Of a stretch of 64,000 bases of DNA, positions 9,046-18,037 are shown one piece after another (within the stretch, counting starts at the first letter, position 1; each line of letters starts with the position of its first letter). The DNA comes from Mesobacillus foraminis (lineage in GTDB: Bacteria; Bacillota; Bacilli; Bacillales; Cytobacillaceae). The translations under genes were made by a program, and so were the position numbers. Under the pieces are notes generated by a model. That model had not been told where the DNA came from, did not search any database, and was given only the letters and a program-made list of their open reading frames with translations. The stretch is from contig NZ_SLVV01000006.1 of assembly GCF_004340465.1 (NCBI RefSeq), positions 62,001 to 126,000 on the forward strand, written 5' to 3'.

Positions 9046-10125
9046 TTAACCACGATAAGGTTTGATGCCATGTTTTCTGTGCTTTTGCCCTTGATGGTGG
9101 ATGGTGGAAAGCTGCTTAGTTAAATCATAAATAGATAAGAGCTCATATAACACCATTGTTTCAGGGGATAGCTGTGCATTCTCCCCGATTTTAGATTTTT
9201 CAGATTCCATGGCTGATTTTTGCTTCAGGAACCAATCCTTTAGTTCATTCCTCATAATTTGTTCCTGTTTTCCAAAGGAAAAAGCTCCGCTGTAATAGAT
9301 GGTTCTGAGGACTTGAATGGACGAGGAAAGGAGCATGTTTTTATCAGGCTCCAATTGTAAATGGTGCGAGGGAAGGTAGATTAAATTTCCAATATGAAAG
9401 GCTAGGAGACGAAGGATTTTCAATTTTTTATATGCGTAATGGAACTTCCTTGCCTCTTTCCGCTGAAAGGAATGGTACCTCCATTCATCCTTTTGATAAG
9501 AGCAAAGAGTTTCTGTTTTTTCAATTTCATTGATAAGCATCTGAAACTCATGGCGAAGCTGTTTCACATAAGCCTGTCCGTTGAATAATTCCGTGCACCT
9601 TCTGTTGAGGATATCCCCTGCTTTCAAAAACTCCGCATGGATTCTGTTAGAAATAGTCAACGAGTAATTAGGAGGCATGACAAACAGATTCACCAGGGAA
9701 GAAACAATCAACCCTGTAGAAGTGGTTCCTAGCCTGATTAAAAAAGAAGACAAATAATCATCATGTACAGTCGAAATCATCGCAACTCCTGTCAAAGCAG
9801 CAACAATGGTGCCGTCATGCAATTTTAGCTTATTGCAAGCAAATATAGTGGCAATGGAGACAAACGTATAGGAAATGGGAGTGTCTCCAAATAAAAATGT
9901 GGACAGCACCGAAAAACCTGCACCAATCGCTGAGGCAGGGAAGCGGACAAAAGCTTTTTTAATGGAATCGGCTGCTGTGGGCTCAATCGTCACAATAGCT
10001 GTAATTACCGCAAACATGGCTGGCCAGTTCATAAGATGACAAATTAGAGCCGTTACAAAAACGGCTATTCCAGTTTTGAAAATTCGCCCTCCGGCTAATT
10101 TAAATTTCATTGAAGCAACCTTCAT
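9046..10125 (-). CDS. Aromatic acid exporter (ArAE/FUSC-type) membrane protein
   Basis: A 359-residue protein with about five or six hydrophobic segments in residues 15-155 and a long charged cytoplasmic C-terminal domain (about 160-350). This layout is that of the DUF939/ArAE group (B. subtilis YqjA-like). The conserved early block MNWPAMFAVITAIVTIEPT is typical. The ATG at 10125 is preceded by AGAAGGT; a second ATG lies five codons in. Substrate unknown. Confidence 0.8.
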   Translation of the reverse strand: MKVASMKFKLAGGRIFKTGIAVFVTALICHLMNWPAMFAVITAIVTIEPTAADSIKKAFVRFPASAIGAGFSVLSTFLFGDTPISYTFVSIATIFACNKLKLHDGTIVAALTGVAMISTVHDDYLSSFLIRLGTTSTGLIVSSLVNLFVMPPNYSLTISNRIHAEFLKAGDILNRRCTELFNGQAYVKQLRHEFQMLINEIEKTETLCSYQKDEWRYHSFQRKEARKFHYAYKKLKILRLLAFHIGNLIYLPSHHLQLEPDKNMLLSSSIQVLRTIYYSGAFSFGKQEQIMRNELKDWFLKQKSAMESEKSKIGENAQLSPETMVLYELLSIYDLTKQLSTIHHQGQKHRKHGIKPYRG

Positions 10126-10179
10126 AAATAAAAACCTTCTTAGTTATATGCTGTTATTAGTATAAACAATATTTAGCTC

Positions 10180-10360
10180 CAGACAAAATGCTCTAGAGTG
10201 GTGGACTTTTAAAGGTATTTAATTATCACCGCGAGGTATCAAGGTCATCGGGTTAGGATTGCCGGAGGGAACGGCCGAAAAATAGTGGTTATGAAGCAGC
10301 TAATTAGGGAAATAGTACTTAATAATAGATGAAGGAGGTGTGCGGAACACCTCCTTTTTG
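10180..10360 (+). ncRNA. Possible small RNA or leader ending in a strong terminator
   Basis: The 548-nt interval between 10126 and 10673 has no convincing coding frame. About 10230-10330 is GC-richer than its surroundings, and it ends in a perfect hairpin AGGAGGTGT/AACACCTCCT (10332-10356) with a T-run and no gene in front of it on the plus strand. That is the layout of a terminated small RNA, but no known family was recognised and no clear promoter was found. Confidence 0.25.
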
Positions 10361-10371
10361 CGTGAAAAAAG

Positions 10372-10486
10372 GATCCGCCTTCTGTTAAAGGCGGAACAAG
10401 ATATAATAGAGACCATAATTAAACAGGTAAGTACCATCAATATATAGTCGCCGATTTCAATTCGCTGACTATATATTGTGTTTTTA
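10372..10486. repeat. Two further hairpins upstream of fruR
   Basis: A short hairpin TCCGCCTT/AAGGCGGA (10373-10395) and a 12-bp stem CAATATATAGTC/GACTATATATTG (10438-10478), the latter followed by TGTTTTTATT. Both lie well upstream of the fruR promoter. The second looks like another terminator with no gene before it. Confidence 0.5.
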
Positions 10487-10613
10487 TTGTACCATAAGTT
10501 TTATAAATATAGCAAATATTCTATATTTATTATATTGCAAAACTGACTCTTCCAAAATCGTTCACAAAACGTTAAAATAGTGAATGTTGTTGACTGATTT
10601 TGATAGATAATGA

Positions 10614-10642
10614 TTGATATCTGAAATCGTTTCCAATATAAT
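10614..10642 (+). promoter_or_regulatory. fru operon promoter with embedded cre site
   Basis: TTGATA (10614-10619), 17 nt, TATAAT (10637-10642). The spacer contains TGAAATCGTTTCCA (10622-10635), a good match to the CcpA cre consensus and close to palindromic. CcpA bound there would occlude the promoter when a preferred sugar is available. FruR sites are expected nearby but were not assigned. Confidence 0.75.
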
Positions 10643-10673
10643 AATGCTATATAACCTAAAGGGGTGTTGTAGT

Positions 10674-11426
10674 TTGTTAACACCTGAAAGACAGCGGTTA
10701 ATCCTGGAATTAGTAAAGGAAAAAACGGTTGTTAAAATCCAGGAGCTGGTTGATTTAACTGGAGCCTCGGAATCGACGATCCGCCGTGATTTAACCCAGC
10801 TTGAAGAGGAAAAATACTTAAAACGGGTTCACGGGGGGGCTTCAAGGCTGCAGGGAAAACTGCAGGAGCTCAGCATGACGGAAAAATCATCCAAAAACCT
10901 TCAGGAAAAGAAATTAATCGCCCAATATGCAGCTGGCCTGGTGGAAGAAGGGGATAGTATCTATCTGGATGCTGGCTCGACGGCATTTGAAATGATTCAG
11001 TATTTGCCGGCCGCCGACATTGCTGTTGTAACAAATGGGTTGATGCATATCCAGCCATTGCTTGAACGCGGAATTAAAACTTATTTAATTGGCGGACTTG
11101 CAAAACAGAAGACCAATGCCATTATTGGCAGAGGGGCGCTTGACAGCCTTGAGCGATATCGATTTGATAAATGCTTTATGGGTGTAAATGGACTCCATCC
11201 TGAGTTTGGGTATACCACTCCTGATCAGGAAGAGGCCATGATCAAGTACAAAGCAATTACTTTGTCGAGGGAAGCATATGTCCTGTGTGATGAATCAAAG
11301 TTTTCCGAAATTGCATTTGCAAAAATTGCCGAGCTCCATGAAGCTTCCATTATTACCAACAATTTAGATGAAGAAACAGCTGCTCAATATATGAGCAAAA
11401 CAAAAATAAAGGTTGTGAAAGCATGA
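10674..11426 (+). CDS. fruR: FruR, DeoR-family repressor of the fructose operon
   Basis: A 250-residue repressor with an N-terminal DeoR helix-turn-helix (ELVDLTGASESTIRRDLTQLE, about residues 20-40) and a C-terminal sugar-phosphate sensor domain (DEOR-C; DAGSTAFEM, VVTNGL, IGG). Start: TTG at 10674, because AAAGGGGTG lies 7 nt upstream and the protein then begins MLTPERQ as in B. subtilis FruR; the frame is open upstream but lacks a ribosome site. It shares 4 nt with fruK. Likely inducer is fructose 1-phosphate (family knowledge). Confidence 0.92.
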   Translation: MLTPERQRLILELVKEKTVVKIQELVDLTGASESTIRRDLTQLEEEKYLKRVHGGASRLQGKLQELSMTEKSSKNLQEKKLIAQYAAGLVEEGDSIYLDAGSTAFEMIQYLPAADIAVVTNGLMHIQPLLERGIKTYLIGGLAKQKTNAIIGRGALDSLERYRFDKCFMGVNGLHPEFGYTTPDQEEAMIKYKAITLSREAYVLCDESKFSEIAFAKIAELHEASIITNNLDEETAAQYMSKTKIKVVKA

Positions 11427-12334
11427 TTTATACCCTTACCTTAAATCCGTCCGTAGATTATATGGTTGGACTCACTGAAGTGAATATAGGAGGACTGAAC
11501 AGGACAGAGTCAGAAGCGAAATTTCCCGGAGGCAAAGGAATCAATGTCTCCCGTCTCCTGCGGTCCCTGGGGGTAAACAGTAAAGCAACAGGTTTCCTGG
11601 GAGGCTTTACAGGAATCTATGTAAAAGAGTATCTCGAGGAAGAAGGAATCGATACTGCTTTTATCAAGGTGGATGAAGACACAAGGATTAATATTAAGCT
11701 GAAAGCAAAAGAAGAAACCGAAATTAACGGACAAGGTCCTAATATAACAGACGAACATCTTCAAAGCTTAAAAGGACAAATCCGGCAGCTGACAAACGAA
11801 GACATCCTTGTGCTGGCTGGAAGCATTCCATCCCGCTTGCCGGAAACGATCTATGAGGATTTAGTTAAGATTTGTTCAGAAACGGGAGCAGCATTCGTGG
11901 TGGATGCAGAAGGCAGCATTTTGAAAAGTGTTCTTCCGTATGGTCCGTTCCTTATCAAGCCAAATCATCACGAGCTTGGTCAATTTTTTGAAAGAGAAAT
12001 TACCACCAGTGATGAGGCAGTCTTCTATGGTAAAAAACTTGTAGAGCTTGGTGCGAAAAACGTCATTGTTTCACTTGCCGGAGAAGGGGCAGTTTTCATC
12101 AATGAACAGTCCGCCTATATTTCAACCGTTCCTAAAGGCGAGCTGAAAAGTTCCGTCGGCGCGGGAGATTCAATGGTTGCAGGGTTCCTGTCCAGTTTTC
12201 TTTCCGGCAAGGAAGTGAAAGAAGCTTTCCGCTACAGTGTTGCTTCTGGAAGTGCGACCGCATTCTCCATTGGTTTAGGTTCTAAAGAAAAAGCAGAAGA
12301 ACTGCTTCCGCAAGTACAGATTAGAGAGGCTTAA
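11423..12334 (+). CDS. fruK: 1-phosphofructokinase
   Basis: A 303-residue PfkB-type kinase converting fructose 1-phosphate to fructose 1,6-bisphosphate. The N-terminus MIYTLTLNPSVDYMV, the GGKGINVSRLL motif (about residues 37-47) and the C-terminal catalytic GAGDSMVAGF (Asp base, about residue 249) are all present. The ATGA overlap with fruR and the 21-nt gap to fruA show an operon. Confidence 0.95.
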   Translation: MIYTLTLNPSVDYMVGLTEVNIGGLNRTESEAKFPGGKGINVSRLLRSLGVNSKATGFLGGFTGIYVKEYLEEEGIDTAFIKVDEDTRINIKLKAKEETEINGQGPNITDEHLQSLKGQIRQLTNEDILVLAGSIPSRLPETIYEDLVKICSETGAAFVVDAEGSILKSVLPYGPFLIKPNHHELGQFFEREITTSDEAVFYGKKLVELGAKNVIVSLAGEGAVFINEQSAYISTVPKGELKSSVGAGDSMVAGFLSSFLSGKEVKEAFRYSVASGSATAFSIGLGSKEKAEELLPQVQIREA

Positions 12335-12355
12335 TTTTAGAGGGGGGTTACCGGA

Positions 12356-14236
12356 ATGAGAATTACAGAATTGCTTACGAAAGAGACCATTTTACTTTCA
12401 ATAAATGGAACCAGCAAGATTGGTGCAATTGACAGCCTGGTTGACGTACTAGTTAAAGCAAAAAAAATAAATGACCGTGAAGATTTTAAAACGGCGATTC
12501 TGAAAAGGGAAGAACAAAGCACGACAGGAGTCGGCGATGGGATTGCAATTCCTCATGCCAAAACGAAATCGGTGATTGAACCAGCCATTGTTTTCGGCAA
12601 GTCTGAAGCGGGTGTCGATTATGAGTCGCTTGATGGACAGCCTTCCCACCTATTCTTTATGATTGCTGCACCGGAGGGGGCAAACAACACCCATCTTGAA
12701 GCGCTGGCCAGGCTTTCCGGCATTCTGATGAGGCCTGAAGTCCGTGAGAAATTAATGGCCGCTGCTAGCGAAGATGAAGTGATCCAAATAATCAACAGCT
12801 ATGATGAATCAGAGGAGGAAGAAGAGGCACAATCTGTTTCAGACAGCAAAAATTTCATTGTTGCTGTTACAGCATGTCCCACAGGCATTGCCCACACCTA
12901 CATGGCGGCAGATGCATTAAAAGCGAAAGCAGCGGAGCTTGGTGTCGACATAAAAGTTGAGACAAACGGCTCTGGCGGGGCCAAGAATGTCTTGACAGCG
13001 GATGATATTAAAAATGCCGCAGCCGTCATTGTAGCGGCAGACACTAAAGTAGAAATGGGTCGATTTGCAGGTAAGCCAGTCATTGAAACGGCAGTTGCAA
13101 ACGGAATCCGGAAACCGAAGGAACTGATTGAACAGGCTGTGAGAAAGGATGCACCTATCTATCAGGGAAGCGGAACAGAGAGTGATTCCCCAAAATCTGA
13201 ATCAAAGAAGTCAGTTGGATCAACCATCTACAAGCATTTAATGAACGGTGTTTCCAATATGCTTCCATTTGTTGTGGGCGGCGGAATCCTAATTGCGATT
13301 TCATTTATGTTTGGCTATAACGCAGCTGATCCTAATGATCCTTCCTACCATCCAATCGCAAAAGCACTGATGGATATTGGCGGCGGTGCTGGTGCTTTCG
13401 GACTGCTTGTTCCCGTTCTGGCTGGTTTCATTGCGATGAGCATTGCGGACCGTCCTGGTTTTGCCCCTGGTATGGTTGGCGGTTTGCTTGCTGCTACTGG
13501 CGGTGCCGGTTTCCTTGGCGGCCTTGTTGCCGGTTTCCTTGCCGGTTATCTTGTCATTGGACTGAAGAAGGCTTTTGCGGTTCTGCCGGCTTCACTGGAA
13601 GGAATTAAGACAATTCTTTTATATCCGCTGTTTGGAGTAGCTCTCACAGGATTCTTGATGCTTTATTTGGTGAATGAGCCTGTTGGTGCATTGAATCAGG
13701 GAATTTCTAATTGGCTTTCCGGCCTGGGGACTGGAAACGCGGTGCTTCTGGGGATTGTACTAGGATTAATGATGGCCGTTGACATGGGTGGTCCGGTCAA
13801 TAAAGCTGCGTATGTATTTGGTACAGGTCTGCTCGCCAATGGAGTATATGAGCCCATGGCTGCCATCATGGCTGCAGGGATGGTTCCTCCGCTGGGAATT
13901 GCGATTGCTACCTTATTCTTTAAGCGCAAGTTTTCTAAACAGGACAGGGATGCAGGGAAAGCAAACTTTATAATGGGCCTTTCCTTTATTACAGAAGGTG
14001 CGATTCCATTTGCTGCTGCTGATCCGCTTCGTGTCCTGCCATCGGCAATGGCGGGTTCTGCGGTAGCAGGCGGTTTGACAATGCTGTTCGGCATAAGCTT
14101 AAGAGCGCCACATGGCGGGGTTTTTGTTGTTCCTTTAGTGGATGGCGGCTGGCCAATGTACCTTCTCGCTATCTTTATTGGGGCGATTGTTACAGCCATC
14201 TTGCTCGGTATATTGAAAAAACCAGTACAGGAATAA
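12356..14236 (+). CDS. fruA: Fructose PTS transporter EIIABC
   Basis: A 626-residue fused PTS enzyme II that imports and phosphorylates fructose at C1. Domains in order: EIIA (about 1-150) with phospho-acceptor His67 (AIPHAKT); an acidic linker (about 150-163); EIIB (about 167-265) with Cys174 (VTACPTGIAHT); and membrane EIIC (about 290-622). The ribosome site is GAGGGGGG. Length and order match B. subtilis FruA. Confidence 0.96.
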   Translation: MRITELLTKETILLSINGTSKIGAIDSLVDVLVKAKKINDREDFKTAILKREEQSTTGVGDGIAIPHAKTKSVIEPAIVFGKSEAGVDYESLDGQPSHLFFMIAAPEGANNTHLEALARLSGILMRPEVREKLMAAASEDEVIQIINSYDESEEEEEAQSVSDSKNFIVAVTACPTGIAHTYMAADALKAKAAELGVDIKVETNGSGGAKNVLTADDIKNAAAVIVAADTKVEMGRFAGKPVIETAVANGIRKPKELIEQAVRKDAPIYQGSGTESDSPKSESKKSVGSTIYKHLMNGVSNMLPFVVGGGILIAISFMFGYNAADPNDPSYHPIAKALMDIGGGAGAFGLLVPVLAGFIAMSIADRPGFAPGMVGGLLAATGGAGFLGGLVAGFLAGYLVIGLKKAFAVLPASLEGIKTILLYPLFGVALTGFLMLYLVNEPVGALNQGISNWLSGLGTGNAVLLGIVLGLMMAVDMGGPVNKAAYVFGTGLLANGVYEPMAAIMAAGMVPPLGIAIATLFFKRKFSKQDRDAGKANFIMGLSFITEGAIPFAAADPLRVLPSAMAGSAVAGGLTMLFGISLRAPHGGVFVVPLVDGGWPMYLLAIFIGAIVTAILLGILKKPVQE

Positions 14237-14249
14237 GAAGAATAGAAGA

Positions 14250-14283
14250 AATCCGGCGAGGAATGTCTGCCGGATTTTTTTTA
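14250..14283 (+). terminator. Terminator of fruRKA
   Basis: AATCCGGC/GCCGGATT stem with an 11-nt loop, then T-run. Confidence 0.92.
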
Positions 14284-14359
14284 TGATCCAATGTCAACTT
14301 GTCATATTTCTGCTTCATGCCTGATATCCTCTTATGTAAAGGGCAAAGGAGGGATTGGT

Positions 14360-15163
14360 TTGGCAGATGAATATCAGAGTGCTGCATTGTTTGAACACCG
14401 CTTTTGGCTCCAGGTACTTGGAGATCATGGTAGGTTCATTCAGGAGGCCCTAGCATCGATGGAAAGAGAGGAAATCTCTGCTGCATTATATTTTATTAAT
14501 ACCTTCGACTCGCTTCTGAACAGTGCGGAAACTTCAGATATGTTGCACTTGAGCAGAAGGGCCGAAGAAGAAGCACAAAAAATAAGGGCATTTAAATTAG
14601 AACTTATTGAAAAGCAATTAACCGGAAAAGTAAAGATTCATTTAACTCCAACCTTCATCAACCATATGGTTAATGAAGTAGAGGAGTACCTCAGGGTCTT
14701 AAAGTACCTGAAAAATTCACAGGTGCCTCCGATTTTCCATGAACTCCATCATCACCTTGTGTGGCTTCTGGATGCATCCGGCCATGCAGGCGCCATAAAT
14801 GATAACCTCGACCAGACAGAGAAGAGATTAAAAGAAGTGAGTGACACATATCGGAGGCATTTTGAGGATTTTTATCTTAAAGCGGTAGAGATGACCGGTT
14901 ATTTAAGAACAAACCTGGAATCTTTTCCTGCTTTAAGCCGGATGAATAATGATGTCTCTCTGGAAATCCGTTTGTTTATGGGTTTCCTTGAGGAATTGGA
15001 AGAGCTTGAGCTTAGTGAACAGGCTTTAGGGTCATTTGCGCCACTGATGGCAGACCACATGTACCGGGAAGAATGCTATTACCTGACAAAAGTAGCCCAG
15101 TCGGCCAGAACCGAGCTGCCCGGGTGTGATCCTGGCAAGCCCAGAACCCAAAGGGAAGAGTAA
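14360..15163 (+). CDS. DUF2935 domain protein
   Basis: A 267-residue, probably all-helical cytoplasmic protein. Two similar halves each open with a (F/Y)EHRFWLQxLGDHxRFI-like or HHHLVWLLDASGHAGAI-like block, with His and Glu spacing like a diiron or ferritin-like fold. The family is common in Bacillus and of unknown function. The TTG at 14360 is chosen because AAAGGAGGG lies 6 nt upstream; the frame is open further upstream but without a ribosome site. Confidence 0.8.
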   Translation: MADEYQSAALFEHRFWLQVLGDHGRFIQEALASMEREEISAALYFINTFDSLLNSAETSDMLHLSRRAEEEAQKIRAFKLELIEKQLTGKVKIHLTPTFINHMVNEVEEYLRVLKYLKNSQVPPIFHELHHHLVWLLDASGHAGAINDNLDQTEKRLKEVSDTYRRHFEDFYLKAVEMTGYLRTNLESFPALSRMNNDVSLEIRLFMGFLEELEELELSEQALGSFAPLMADHMYREECYYLTKVAQSARTELPGCDPGKPRTQREE

Positions 15164-15283
15164 TGGAATGCCATTCATTAGCTGATTTTCTCAACGATCA
15201 TATTGAATGCATACAGCTAAGTAAATCATCCCTATCTTCAAAGGCCAAGATTCCAAGCCCCTTTAAGATGATATTTTTCAAAG

Positions 15284-15316
15284 AACATCCCGCCCCTGTT
15301 TGGGAGCGGGATGTTT
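15284..15316. terminator. Bidirectional terminator between DUF2935 gene and MFS gene
   Basis: AACATCCCGC/GCGGGATGTT 10-bp stem between convergent genes. Confidence 0.85.
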
Positions 15317-15317
15317 A

Positions 15318-16580
15318 TTAGGCCCCTTTTTTATCGGGCTTTATTGCCAGTAATGTTGCAAAGGCTGCAGCAATGCTAAGGCCCGTCAAAAGATAGAACA
15401 TCAGCTTCTCTGAATTACCCATCATTACGGCAACGACCGGCGGTCCGGCTGCCACACCGACAAACCTCATTGAACTGTAAATAGACGTAATAGTGCCTCT
15501 TTCTTCTTTTTCAATACTTGCTGTAATTAATGCATCGAGCGGAGGCAGTGATGCACCAATTCCAACCGCACCAACCAGGAAAAGTGAAATGAGAAACCAC
15601 AGGTCCTTGGAGAATCCGATCATGGCACTCGAAATGGCAAGCAAAATGACGCCAGAAAATGCTATCCACTTCATTAGCACTTGATTTTCCTTGATTATTT
15701 TTCCGGTTAAAAAAGAGGTGAAGCACAGGGCGCCCAGCGGCAATGCCAGAAAAAGTCCTTTCTTCAAATCCTTGATCCCGTATTTTGATTCCAGGATGTC
15801 GGAAAGGTAAAACAGGATTCCAAATAAGACGAACATGAGAATCACACCAATGAAAAAGATGGCGTAGAGCCAACGCCCATTTTCTGAAAAAATTAGACGG
15901 ATTTTTTTTAGGAAGTCCCGGAAAGGCAGAGCTTCTGATTTTTTTTTGGGGGTTTTAACCAAAAAAAGCATCAGTACTATTGAAATTGTACAGAAAACAG
16001 GGATAGAGAAAAAAGGGATGAACCAGATGATTCCAGCCAGAAATGAGCCTAGAACAGGGCTTAACACTTTTCCAAGAGTATTGGAGGTTTCAATTTCACC
16101 GAGAGCAGCGCTGATTTCATCCTCGTTTTTAAATAAATCGCCAACCAGAGGGAGTACAATGGGGAAGGACCCGGCCGCCCCTACTCCCTGCAAGGCTCTT
16201 CCAGCAAGGATCAGCCAATAGCCATCATCCATCTGCCAGCAAGCCCAGCCTGAAATCAGCCCCCCGATAGCGGACAGAGCCAGGCTTGGAATAATAACTT
16301 TTTTTCGTCCGATCCTATCAGAAAGATATCCTGCTATAGGAATTAAGAATATCGCAACAACAGAGTAAACGGTAATGATCAAGCTCGACTGAAAAGAAGT
16401 AATTCCCATCTCTCTTTCCATAACCGGCAGGACCGGGATTAACATTGAATTTCCAAGGGTCATTACTAATGGAATAGATGATATAGATAAAATTGCCCAT
16501 TTTTTGCCGGTCTTCTTTTCGGAGTTCTTTTCAGAGGATTTGCCTCCAGGCTTGGTGAACAACTTTTCCACGTAATTCAT
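15318..16580 (-). CDS. MFS (DHA1-type) drug efflux transporter
   Basis: A 420-residue protein with a basic 28-residue N-terminal extension and about twelve membrane segments. The A-motif GYLSDRIGRKK (about residues 84-94) and LAGRALQGVGAAGSFP (antiporter motif C/B region, about 124-139) place it with proton-driven multidrug exporters. AAAGGCGGT precedes the ATG. No regulator is adjacent. Confidence 0.88.
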   Translation of the reverse strand: MNYVEKLFTKPGGKSSEKNSEKKTGKKWAILSISSIPLVMTLGNSMLIPVLPVMEREMGITSFQSSLIITVYSVVAIFLIPIAGYLSDRIGRKKVIIPSLALSAIGGLISGWACWQMDDGYWLILAGRALQGVGAAGSFPIVLPLVGDLFKNEDEISAALGEIETSNTLGKVLSPVLGSFLAGIIWFIPFFSIPVFCTISIVLMLFLVKTPKKKSEALPFRDFLKKIRLIFSENGRWLYAIFFIGVILMFVLFGILFYLSDILESKYGIKDLKKGLFLALPLGALCFTSFLTGKIIKENQVLMKWIAFSGVILLAISSAMIGFSKDLWFLISLFLVGAVGIGASLPPLDALITASIEKEERGTITSIYSSMRFVGVAAGPPVVAVMMGNSEKLMFYLLTGLSIAAAFATLLAIKPDKKGA

Positions 16581-16716
16581 CTCATAACCGCCTTTGTAAT
16601 TTCATCTGTTTGTTAGCATTTACTAAATCAAGAGAAACCTCCTTTCTTTTTTATGGAAAAAAGATAGGCAACAAAAGCGATTAGGGATAAAATGGGATAA
16701 AAAGCTGAGGTGCAGG

Positions 16717-17370
16717 ATGGCTAAAACAGTAATTCATCAGTTGAACATAGGAAAACCGAAGAAATATTATTGGAGGAAAATGCAGGAACACTCGGCAATC
16801 GGAAAAGAGCCTACAGAAGAAGCTATGCTCCTAAAAGGAGGATTTGCCGGAGATGATGTTGCGAATCATGAATACCATGGTGGAGAGGACAGGGCAGTCT
16901 GCCTTTACCCTTATGAGCACTATGCCAGCTGGGAAAAAGAATTTAACACCGCTTTAGTGCTTCCGGCTTTTGGTGAAAATATCACGCCGTCGGGAATGCT
17001 TGAAAAAGATATTTATATCGGCGATGTATTTGAATTGGGGGAGGCTGTCATCGAGGTAACGCAGGGAAGGATTCCTTGTTCAACCATTTCAAAACATAAT
17101 GGGGTAGACCCGATTTTGTCCAGGCTTGTTGAAACAGGGTTCACAGGATATTTTTTTAGAGTGAAGAAAGAAGGAGCCGTTTCCTCCAACTCCAGTTTAG
17201 CTCTAATTGATCGAGTACAGGAACAATTTTCGGTTTTGAGGGCAAACCAAATGATGTTTCACGAACGTGAGAAGAGTCCAGATCTTGAGAGAATTCTCCA
17301 GGTCCCTGCTCTGGCAGAGGATTGGAGAAAAAGATTTTGCCAATTTCTTGATCGCAGGACAAAGTTTTAA
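16717..17370 (+). CDS. MOSC domain protein (YflK/YiiM-like)
   Basis: A 217-residue protein with a MOSC core: HEYHGGEDRAVCLYPYEHY (about residues 52-70), AFGENI and the conserved Cys in GRIPCSTISK (about residue 134). YiiM-type MOSC proteins reduce N-hydroxylated compounds using molybdenum cofactor; that activity is assumed from the family. modAB lies elsewhere in this window. The ribosome site is GAGGTG. Confidence 0.85.
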   Translation: MAKTVIHQLNIGKPKKYYWRKMQEHSAIGKEPTEEAMLLKGGFAGDDVANHEYHGGEDRAVCLYPYEHYASWEKEFNTALVLPAFGENITPSGMLEKDIYIGDVFELGEAVIEVTQGRIPCSTISKHNGVDPILSRLVETGFTGYFFRVKKEGAVSSNSSLALIDRVQEQFSVLRANQMMFHEREKSPDLERILQVPALAEDWRKRFCQFLDRRTKF

Positions 17371-17399
17371 GAGAATTTTCTAAAAATACAAATTATCTA

Positions 17400-17428
17400 T
17401 TGACATTTATGAAGAATATTTTTATTAT
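17400..17428 (+). promoter_or_regulatory. trp operon promoter
   Basis: TTGACA (17400-17405), 17 nt, TATTAT (17423-17428). The transcript would start near 17435, just before the first T-box. Confidence 0.85.
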
Positions 17429-17435
17429 TATAAAC

Positions 17436-17708
17436 AATAAATACGTTGGCATTGACGAAGAAGAGTAGCTGAATCGGAAATTTCAGAGAGCTGGTGGAAG
17501 GTGCGAACCAGTATGTATGAATCAGTGAATGGGCTTCCGAGCTCCAGACCGAACCTGTATGCAGTAGGCTCTGGCGAACAGCCTCATCGTTACAAGAGGC
17601 AGCATTAAAGCGTATGCTTTGATGTGCTAAGTGAGCTGTAATTGGCTAAAAAAGGTGGCACCACGGGTATCTCGTCCTTTTATATAAGGAGAGAACCCTT
17701 TTTTATTA
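17436..17708 (+). promoter_or_regulatory. T-box riboswitch 1 (Trp specifier)
   Basis: The stem I region begins at about 17455 (AGAAGAGTAGCTG). The specifier context GTGAATGGGCTTCC (near 17525) carries TGG. The T-box sequence AAGGTGGCACCACG is at 17652-17665. A terminator (GGGTATCTCGTCCTT / AAGGAGAGAACCC, then T6) spans 17665-17706. Uncharged tRNA-Trp would pair with the specifier and T-box and allow readthrough. Confidence 0.92.
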
Positions 17709-17739
17709 CACAAATGCGTTTATGCGTTAATACGATAAA

Positions 17740-18009
17740 TTGTTGCGCAAGAAGAGTACAGAGCTGAGTTCGTTGCAGAGAGCCGGGATTGGGTGTGAAC
17801 CGGTACGAACAGGCTTTTGGAATGGGCTTGCAAGAGGTTCCCTGAACTTGGAGTAGGGGAGCACGGGTTTCCGCCGTTAAAAGGATAGAGTTTAAGCCAG
17901 GCTTGAATTCGAAAAGAGGGAACAACATGTTGTTCCAATTGAGGTGGCACCGCGGTCCGAACCAATCGTCCTCTATATGCACTTAAAGTGCGTATAGGGG
18001 ACTTTTTTA
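17740..18009 (+). promoter_or_regulatory. T-box riboswitch 2 (Trp specifier)
   Basis: A second full T-box follows in tandem. It has AGAAGAGTACAGAGCTG at its start, GGAATGGGCTTGC (near 17820) with the TGG specifier, T-box GAGGTGGCACCGCGGT (17941-17956), and terminator GTCCTCTATATGCAC / GTGCGTATAGGGGAC plus T6 (17968-18008). Both must be read through before trpE is transcribed. Confidence 0.93.
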
Positions 18010-18037
18010 TTTTCCTGAGAAAGGGGATTGGAAAAAA

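Noticed and set aside
17371-18037. TRAP-type (GAG/UAG repeat) control of trp
   Set aside because: The region is fully explained by two T-boxes, and no run of regularly spaced GAG/UAG triplets is present.
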